In this document: positions 5,654-9,306 of the stretch, piece by piece | Position numbering within the stretch: position 1 is the first letter of the stretch | Layout: the number at the start of each line of letters is the position of its first letter | From: an uncultured Eubacteriales bacterium | GTDB taxonomy: Bacteria; Bacillota; Clostridia; Oscillospirales; Butyricicoccaceae | Assembly (NCBI GenBank): GCA_905199135.1 | Contig: CAJKFC010000070.1 | Span: 1-9,306 of the forward strand | Reading direction: 5' to 3' | DNA: 9,306 nucleotides | The notes under the pieces: generated by a model | Databases searched by the model: none | Told to the model about the DNA's origin: nothing | The model's input: the letters and a program-made list of their open reading frames with translations, nothing else | Made by a program: the position numbers and the translations under genes

Positions 5654-5681
5654 AAAAAGAAGCGCCCGCCGAGGCGGACGC
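5653..5681 (-). terminator. Minus-strand-oriented terminator-like hairpin after divIC
   Basis: Read on the minus strand, GCGTCCGC pairs with GCGGGCGC (8 pairs, one G-U) around the loop CTCG and is followed by TTCTTTTTT. On the plus strand the same bases give a stem with a C/A mismatch and no T-run afterwards, so termination would act on antisense transcription. No convincing minus-strand gene lies upstream of it. Confidence 0.55.
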
Positions 5682-5708
5682 CGAATATAGGGTTGTGGGG
5701 ATAAAGAT

Positions 5709-5774
5709 ATGAACGGTTTGGCCATTCACTACGGTTATTATTATATCATCGGATATTTGAAAAATATGTCGTAA
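5709..5774 (+). CDS. Possible 21-residue tyrosine-rich leader peptide
   Basis: An ATG frame encodes MNGLAIHYGYYYIIGYLKNMS, with five tyrosines within ten residues, three of them consecutive TAT codons at 5736-5744. GGGG lies 8 bases before the ATG as a weak ribosome binding site. It ends 35 bases before the amidohydrolase start. The tyrosine codons overlap the 5' arm of an inverted repeat (5734-5740 with 5772-5778). It may be a leader peptide or a chance frame. There is no T-run to complete a classic attenuator. Confidence 0.25.
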   Translation: MNGLAIHYGYYYIIGYLKNMS

Positions 5775-5778
5775 TAAC
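5734..5778. repeat. Nested inverted repeats upstream of the amidohydrolase
   Basis: The outer arms are GTTATTA (5734-5740) and TAATAAC (5772-5778), exact complements. Inside, ATATTT (5753-5758) pairs with AAATAT (5762-5767) over a GAA loop. The inner repeat overlaps a TTGAAA -35-like box (5757-5762), which has a poor TACAAA -10-like box 18 bases later (5781-5786). It could be an operator over a weak promoter. The rest of the 5654-5809 gap shows nothing else I can name. Confidence 0.4.
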
Positions 5779-5809
5779 AGTACAAAATAAAAAATCGGGA
5801 GGAAAACAC

Positions 5810-6946
5810 ATGAGAATTATCAATGGTAAGCTTCTCACCATGGAGGGAGAGGTTTTCGAAAACGGCTATGTGGATTTTGAAAACGGAAAAATAACCGCTT
5901 TCGGCGACGCAAAAGACGCTCCTAAATATGACGGAGAGGTATATGACGCCTGCGGCGGATACATAATGCCCGGCATGGTCGAGTGCCACAGCCATATAGG
6001 CGTTATGGAAGAGTCCATTCGCTGGGAAGGCAACGACACCAACGAATCGACCGATCCGTGGACTCCTCATCTTCGCGGTATAGACGCCATAAACCCCTAT
6101 GACAAGGCTTTCGGTCTGGCTGTAAACGCAGGTATTACAACTGCCGTCACAGGCCCCGGCAGCGGAAATGTCATCGGCGGTCAGCTGGCAGCTATAAAGC
6201 TCGTGGGTACCGATCCCGACGATATGGTCATAAAGGCTCCCGCAGCCATGAAGATGGCTTTCGGCGAGAACCCCAAGGGCTATTACAACAGAGACAAAAA
6301 GTCTCCCCAGACAAGAATGGCAACAGCCGCCATTTTGCGTGAGGCTCTTTTCAAGACAAAGCAGTACATGGAGAAGAAAGAAAAGGGCATAGATGTTCCC
6401 TTTGATATGAAGCTCGAGGCAATGATTCCTGTTCTCAAGGGCGAGCTTTATGCACATATCCACGCTCACCGCGCAGACGATATTCTCACGGCAATGAGAG
6501 TCGCCAATGAATTCGGCATCCAGTTCAATATAATCCACACTTCCGATGCTGTAAGGGTAAAAGAACAGCTTAAGAAGAACAATGTGGAGTTCTGCATGGG
6601 TCCAACACTGGGCGTATCCAGCAAGCCTGAGACAAAGAACAAGACATTTGCTTCCTACGGTGAGGTTCAGCGTTTCGGCTGTACAATGGCGATTACAACC
6701 GATCACCCCGTAGTGGCCATTGAAAACCTTCCCGTATGCGCCATGATGGCAGTTAAGGAGGGTATGGACAAGATGGAGGCTCTTAAGGCAGTCACAATCA
6801 ACGCCGCAAAGGTTGCACATGTCGATGACAGAGTCGGTTCTATCAAGGTCGGCAAGGACGCCGATATCGCCGTATTCGACGGCAGCCCATTGGAGGTAGC
6901 TTCCAAGACAACAGCAGTATTTATAGACGGAGTGCGTGTAAAGTAA
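5810..6946 (+). CDS. Metal-dependent amidohydrolase, imidazolonepropionase-like
   Basis: A 378-residue amidohydrolase-superfamily enzyme of the HutI-like (COG1228) type, with the usual beta-sandwich at both ends and a TIM barrel between. Expected metal ligands are visible: His60 and His62 in MVECHSHIG, the histidine cluster AHIHAHRADD (215-224), His243 in IIHTSDA and Asp298 in ITTDHPV. A glycine-rich GPGSGNVIGGQ (115-125) probably lines the active site. The C-terminal VGSIKVGKDADIAVFDGSPLE is the standard sandwich strand. The substrate cannot be read from the sequence; no hut genes are nearby, so histidine degradation is not implied. GGGAGG lies about 8 bases before ATG 5810. Lysine is mostly AAG, unlike AAA-rich rqcP, perhaps reflecting high expression. 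The next gene begins one base after its stop. Confidence 0.88.
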   Translation: MRIINGKLLTMEGEVFENGYVDFENGKITAFGDAKDAPKYDGEVYDACGGYIMPGMVECHSHIGVMEESIRWEGNDTNESTDPWTPHLRGIDAINPYDKAFGLAVNAGITTAVTGPGSGNVIGGQLAAIKLVGTDPDDMVIKAPAAMKMAFGENPKGYYNRDKKSPQTRMATAAILREALFKTKQYMEKKEKGIDVPFDMKLEAMIPVLKGELYAHIHAHRADDILTAMRVANEFGIQFNIIHTSDAVRVKEQLKKNNVEFCMGPTLGVSSKPETKNKTFASYGEVQRFGCTMAITTDHPVVAIENLPVCAMMAVKEGMDKMEALKAVTINAAKVAHVDDRVGSIKVGKDADIAVFDGSPLEVASKTTAVFIDGVRVK

Positions 6947-6947
6947 T

Positions 6948-7790
6948 ATGAGAGAAATAGATATCAAAGAAATTACAGCCGCAGTCAGACAGGCATGCAT
7001 AGACGCAAACTGCAATATGCCGAAAGATGTCGTCGACGCTGTGGCAAAGTTTAAAGAAGTTGAAGAATCTCCTACCGCTTTGGAGGTTTTTGATAAAATC
7101 CAGCAGAATGCCAAGCTTGCAAGAGACAAGCAGGTGGCAATTTGTCAGGATACCGGAGTGGTCGTCATTTTTGCCGAAATCGGACAAGATGTTCATATAA
7201 AGGGCGGAAGCTTTACAGACGCTGTAAATGAAGGCGTCCGTCAGGGCTATAAGGACGGATATCTGAGATTTTCCGTCGTGGCAGACCCCATGAACAGAGT
7301 TAACACAGGCGACAACACACCGGCAGTTATACACACTTCGCTGGTACCGGGCGATAAAATTAAGCTTACGGTAGCGCCAAAGGGCTTCGGCAGTGAAAAC
7401 ATGAGCAAGATGAAAATGTTTACTCCCGCAGCCACAAGAGACGACATTATAAACTATGTTGCCCAGTGTGTTGAGGAGGCAGGTTCGCTGCCTTGTCCGC
7501 CGATAATCGTCGGCGTAGGTCTCGGCGGAACTTCCGACATGGCAGCCGTTTTGGCGAAAAAGGCTTGTGTATCTCCTCTTGACAGCCCCGCTCAGTCGGA
7601 ATACTACGAGCAGCTGCAGAAGGATATGCTCGAAAAAATCAACTCTCTCGGCATAGGCCCCCAGGGCTTTGGCGGAAGAGTTACATGTATCGGCGTAAAA
7701 GTGCTTTCTTATCCGACTCACATTGCCGGCCTTCCTTGTTTTGTAAACATTGGCTGTAATGTAACAAGACACTGTGAGGTAATCATCTGA
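6948..7790 (+). CDS. Class I fumarate hydratase, alpha subunit
   Basis: A 280-residue protein matching the alpha (N-terminal) subunit of the two-part oxygen-sensitive fumarate hydratase/L-tartrate dehydratase family, which interconverts fumarate and malate. Likely [4Fe-4S] cluster ligands are Cys66 in AICQDTGV, Cys183 in SLPCPPIIVGVGLGG and Cys270 in NIGCNVTRHCEV. The length and ending are normal for a full alpha subunit. In most genomes the beta-subunit gene follows at once, but here the next gene is a hibernation factor and the previous one an amidohydrolase. The start is fixed: an in-frame TAA lies at 6939-6941 and ATG 6948 is the first possible start. No good Shine-Dalgarno precedes it, so translation is probably coupled to the amidohydrolase. 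A related dehydratase with another substrate is possible. Confidence 0.9.
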   Translation: MREIDIKEITAAVRQACIDANCNMPKDVVDAVAKFKEVEESPTALEVFDKIQQNAKLARDKQVAICQDTGVVVIFAEIGQDVHIKGGSFTDAVNEGVRQGYKDGYLRFSVVADPMNRVNTGDNTPAVIHTSLVPGDKIKLTVAPKGFGSENMSKMKMFTPAATRDDIINYVAQCVEEAGSLPCPPIIVGVGLGGTSDMAAVLAKKACVSPLDSPAQSEYYEQLQKDMLEKINSLGIGPQGFGGRVTCIGVKVLSYPTHIAGLPCFVNIGCNVTRHCEVII

Positions 7791-7794
7791 TCTT

Positions 7795-7820
7795 CCTCCT
7801 TTGTCGCGAGAAAAGAGAGG
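7795..7820 (+). promoter_or_regulatory. Anti-SD-like segment able to mask the hpf ribosome binding site
   Basis: CCTCCTTT (7795-7802), the same as the 16S rRNA anti-Shine-Dalgarno core, can pair with AAAG-A-GAGG (7812-7820) as eight pairs with one bulged base (7816). The loop is 9 bases. The 3' arm is the hpf ribosome binding site (AGAGAGG, 6 bases before the ATG). Confidence 0.5.
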
Positions 7821-7826
7821 TAAATT

Positions 7827-8351
7827 ATGACTATTATTATTGCTGACAGAAAAGTTTCCGTATCTGAAGAGCTTCGCGAGTACGCAAAGAAAAAATGCGA
7901 AAAGCTCGAGCGTTATTTTGACAGAGAATCGGCCGCTCATGTGACCTTTAAGATCGAGCGCGGCAGACATATTACCGAAATAACCGTCAAACACGCAGGA
8001 TATTATTTCAGAGCCGAGGAAAGCTCAAATGACATGTACACTTCGGTGGACGGAGCAATAGATAGCATAGAAAGACAGATCCAGAAGAACAAGACAAAGC
8101 TTGCCAAAAAGCTTCGTGAGAATGCTTTTGACAAACCGTATATCGGAAATATCGACATGAGCGACGAGAACACTTCGGTGGTGAAAATCAAGGAGTTTGA
8201 TCTCAAGCCCATGACTGTGGAAGACGCTATCCTCCAGATGGAGCTTTTGAACCATGAATTTTTCTTCTTCAAAAACTCCGATGAAAATGAGAAATACTGC
8301 GTACTCTACAAGAGAGACAACGGCGGCTTCGGCTTGATTATAAGCAAATAG
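7827..8351 (+). CDS. hpf: Long-form ribosome hibernation promoting factor
   Basis: A 174-residue long HPF of the Firmicute type, which dimerises 70S ribosomes into inactive 100S particles in stationary phase. The N-terminal RaiA/S30AE domain (about 1-96) begins MTIIIADRKVSVSEELREYAKKKCEKLERYF and continues with ITEITVKHAGYYFRAEE and the helix MYTSVDGAIDSIERQIQKNKTKLAKK. A linker (about 97-117) leads to the C-terminal dimerisation domain, VVKIKEFDLKPMTVEDAILQMELLNHEFFFFKN ending DNGGFGLIISK. All parts are present and the length is close to that of B. subtilis HPF. It lies 36 bases after the fumarate hydratase gene with no clear promoter between, so it may be the last gene of that operon or use a promoter that I cannot see. 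Confidence 0.95.
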   Translation: MTIIIADRKVSVSEELREYAKKKCEKLERYFDRESAAHVTFKIERGRHITEITVKHAGYYFRAEESSNDMYTSVDGAIDSIERQIQKNKTKLAKKLRENAFDKPYIGNIDMSDENTSVVKIKEFDLKPMTVEDAILQMELLNHEFFFFKNSDENEKYCVLYKRDNGGFGLIISK

Positions 8352-8362
8352 ACCCTATGTGA

Positions 8363-8397
8363 CATCAGGGCAGATATTCTGCCCTGATGAATCTTTA
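8363..8397 (+). terminator. Terminator hairpin after hpf
   Basis: CATCAGGGCAG (8363-8373) and CTGCCCTGATG (8379-8389) are exact complements around the 5-base loop ATATT, an 11-bp stem. It is followed by AATCTTTAT, a poor T-tract. It starts 12 bases after the hpf stop. The stem strength and placement support a terminator, though termination may be incomplete. Confidence 0.7.
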
Positions 8398-8423
8398 TAA
8401 AAATAAGTTTAAAAGGAAGTTTT

Positions 8424-9306
8424 ATGAAATACAATTTTTGCGTCCCGTGCCTTATGGGAGTAGAGGGCCTTGTGGCCGACGAGCTGAGATTCAACGGTTT
8501 TGAAAATGTTTCGGCCGAAAACGGAAGAGTTTTCTTCGACGGAGATATGGCGGAGTGCGCCCGCGCCAATATCATTTTGAGATGCGGAGAAAGAGTGCTC
8601 CTTGTGGTCGGAAAATTCAAAGCCGACACTTTCGATATGCTGTTTGAGGGAGTAAAGGCCCTCAGATGGGAAAAATACATAGACAGGCTCAACGCCTTCC
8701 CCGTAAAGGGACATTCGGTACATTCCAAGCTTTTCAGCATTCCCGATTGTCAGAGGATAATCAAAAAAGCCGTGGTTGAGAGACTTCGCTCGGCGCTCTG
8801 CGTGTCGGCTCTTCCCGAAACGGGGGCAAAAATACAGATACAGTTTTCGATTATAGATGACATGGCGTATATTTTCCTCGACACCACAGGAGCTCCGCTC
8901 TATAAGAGGGGATACCGTTTGGCTTCCAATGAGGCTCCCATAAGAGAAACTCTCGCTGCCGCCATGGTAAAGATAGCCAGATACAAGGGCAGGGAGGATT
9001 TTTACGATGTTTTCTGCGGCTCGGGTACCATCGCCATAGAGGCGGCAATGGCCGCCATGAATATCGCTCCCGGCGCCAGAAGAAGCTTTGACGCCGAAAA
9101 CTGGGCATTCTATGACACCTCGGTGTGGAAAAAGCAAAAGTCGGCGGCCATAGAGCGTGAAAACCGTGTGCCCATGCCGATACACGCCTCGGATATATCT
9201 CCCCAGGCAGTGCAGCTTTGCAAGGACAACATAAAAAGAGCAGGACTTGAAGGTCTTATTGAAGTCAAAAGAGCCGACGCCCTCGGGCTGGATTATACGG
9301 GGCTTA
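8424..9306 (+). CDS. THUMP-domain rRNA methyltransferase (RlmL/YpsC family), 5' part
   Basis: The gene runs off the window; 294 residues are visible, and the frame is open throughout. Order: an N-terminal segment with PCLMGVEGLVADEL (8-21), a THUMP RNA-binding region at about 45-150, then the RlmL-like junction LYKRGYRLASNEAPIRETLAAAM (159-181), which matches the family's RRGYR...APLRETLAAA. The Rossmann methyltransferase follows, with SAM-binding motif DVFCGSGTIAIEAAM (195-209) and ASDISPQAV (255-263) as the acidic strand end that contacts SAM. The catalytic NPPY motif should lie just beyond the window edge. The family transfers methyl groups to guanine N2 of 23S rRNA; the target base here is inferred only. 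AAGGAAG lies a few bases before ATG 8424. No clear promoter was found between the hpf terminator and this start. Confidence 0.93.
   Translation, partial: MKYNFCVPCLMGVEGLVADELRFNGFENVSAENGRVFFDGDMAECARANIILRCGERVLLVVGKFKADTFDMLFEGVKALRWEKYIDRLNAFPVKGHSVHSKLFSIPDCQRIIKKAVVERLRSALCVSALPETGAKIQIQFSIIDDMAYIFLDTTGAPLYKRGYRLASNEAPIRETLAAAMVKIARYKGREDFYDVFCGSGTIAIEAAMAAMNIAPGARRSFDAENWAFYDTSVWKKQKSAAIERENRVPMPIHASDISPQAVQLCKDNIKRAGLEGLIEVKRADALGLDYTGL

Noticed and set aside
4703..5761. Shared ATCGGATAT sequence at about 4702-4710 and 5748-5756
   Set aside because: It is a nine-base match in AT-rich intergenic DNA without matching flanks or promoter boxes at the second site. Chance is the simplest reading.
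5741..7129. Minus-strand open frame of 462 codons opposite the amidohydrolase and fumarate hydratase genes
   Set aside because: Its translation is cysteine- and histidine-rich with no domain pattern, it has no ribosome binding site, and it is explained by codon bias of the clear plus-strand genes.
6921..7994. Minus-strand open frame of 357 codons opposite fumarate hydratase alpha and hpf
   Set aside because: It spans two well-supported plus-strand genes and the gap between them, and has a low-complexity, non-domain translation.
8409..9185. Minus-strand open frame of 258 codons opposite the RNA methyltransferase
   Set aside because: The plus-strand frame has an unbroken, family-typical THUMP and SAM-binding sequence; the opposite frame is its shadow.

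Overview
The window reads as a chromosomal segment of a spore-forming, anaerobic Firmicute, most likely a clostridial lineage near Oscillospiraceae/Ruminococcaceae. The basis is the conserved rqcP(yabO)-yabP-yabQ-divIC block, GGAGG-type ribosome binding sites, frequent AGA/AGG and ATA codons, and protein sequences of clostridial style. The lineage is inferred from these traits, not from a database match. All convincing genes lie on the + strand. No insertion sequence, phage gene or CRISPR array is visible.

Layout. (1) 1-367: the 3' end of a YczE/YitT-like membrane protein gene, a tRNA-Thr(CGU) 17 bases downstream, and a good intrinsic terminator. (2) 383-3528: a near-consensus sigma-A promoter drives three overlapping genes: an L-threonine aldolase-family PLP enzyme, a PflX-type radical SAM protein, and a GH3 beta-N-acetylhexosaminidase lipoprotein (NagZ-like). 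(3) 3590-4325: an XRE regulator with two membrane helices, then a 70-residue two-helix membrane protein and a strong terminator. (4) 4357-5653: the rqcP-yabP-yabQ-divIC cluster, joining ribosome quality control, spore cortex formation and cell division. A strong sigma-A-like promoter precedes rqcP. A close match to a sigma-E (mother-cell) promoter precedes yabP. A vegetative-looking promoter region precedes divIC. (5) 5654-5809: a 156-base gap with a minus-strand-oriented terminator-like hairpin, a short tyrosine-rich open frame and inverted repeats. (6) 5810-8397: an imidazolonepropionase-like amidohydrolase, a class I fumarate hydratase alpha subunit without an adjacent beta subunit, and a long-form ribosome hibernation factor, ending in a perfect 11-bp hairpin. 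(7) 8424-9306: the start of a THUMP-domain rRNA methyltransferase (RlmL/YpsC family), cut by the window edge.

The most interesting structure is at rqcP-yabP. A 16-bp hairpin buries the yabP Shine-Dalgarno sequence in any transcript reading through from rqcP. The 5' arm of that hairpin overlaps the -10 box of the putative sigma-E promoter, so an mRNA started there would lack the arm and have a free ribosome binding site. This would lock yabP translation to the sporulation transcript. A similar but weaker SD-masking hairpin precedes the hibernation factor gene.
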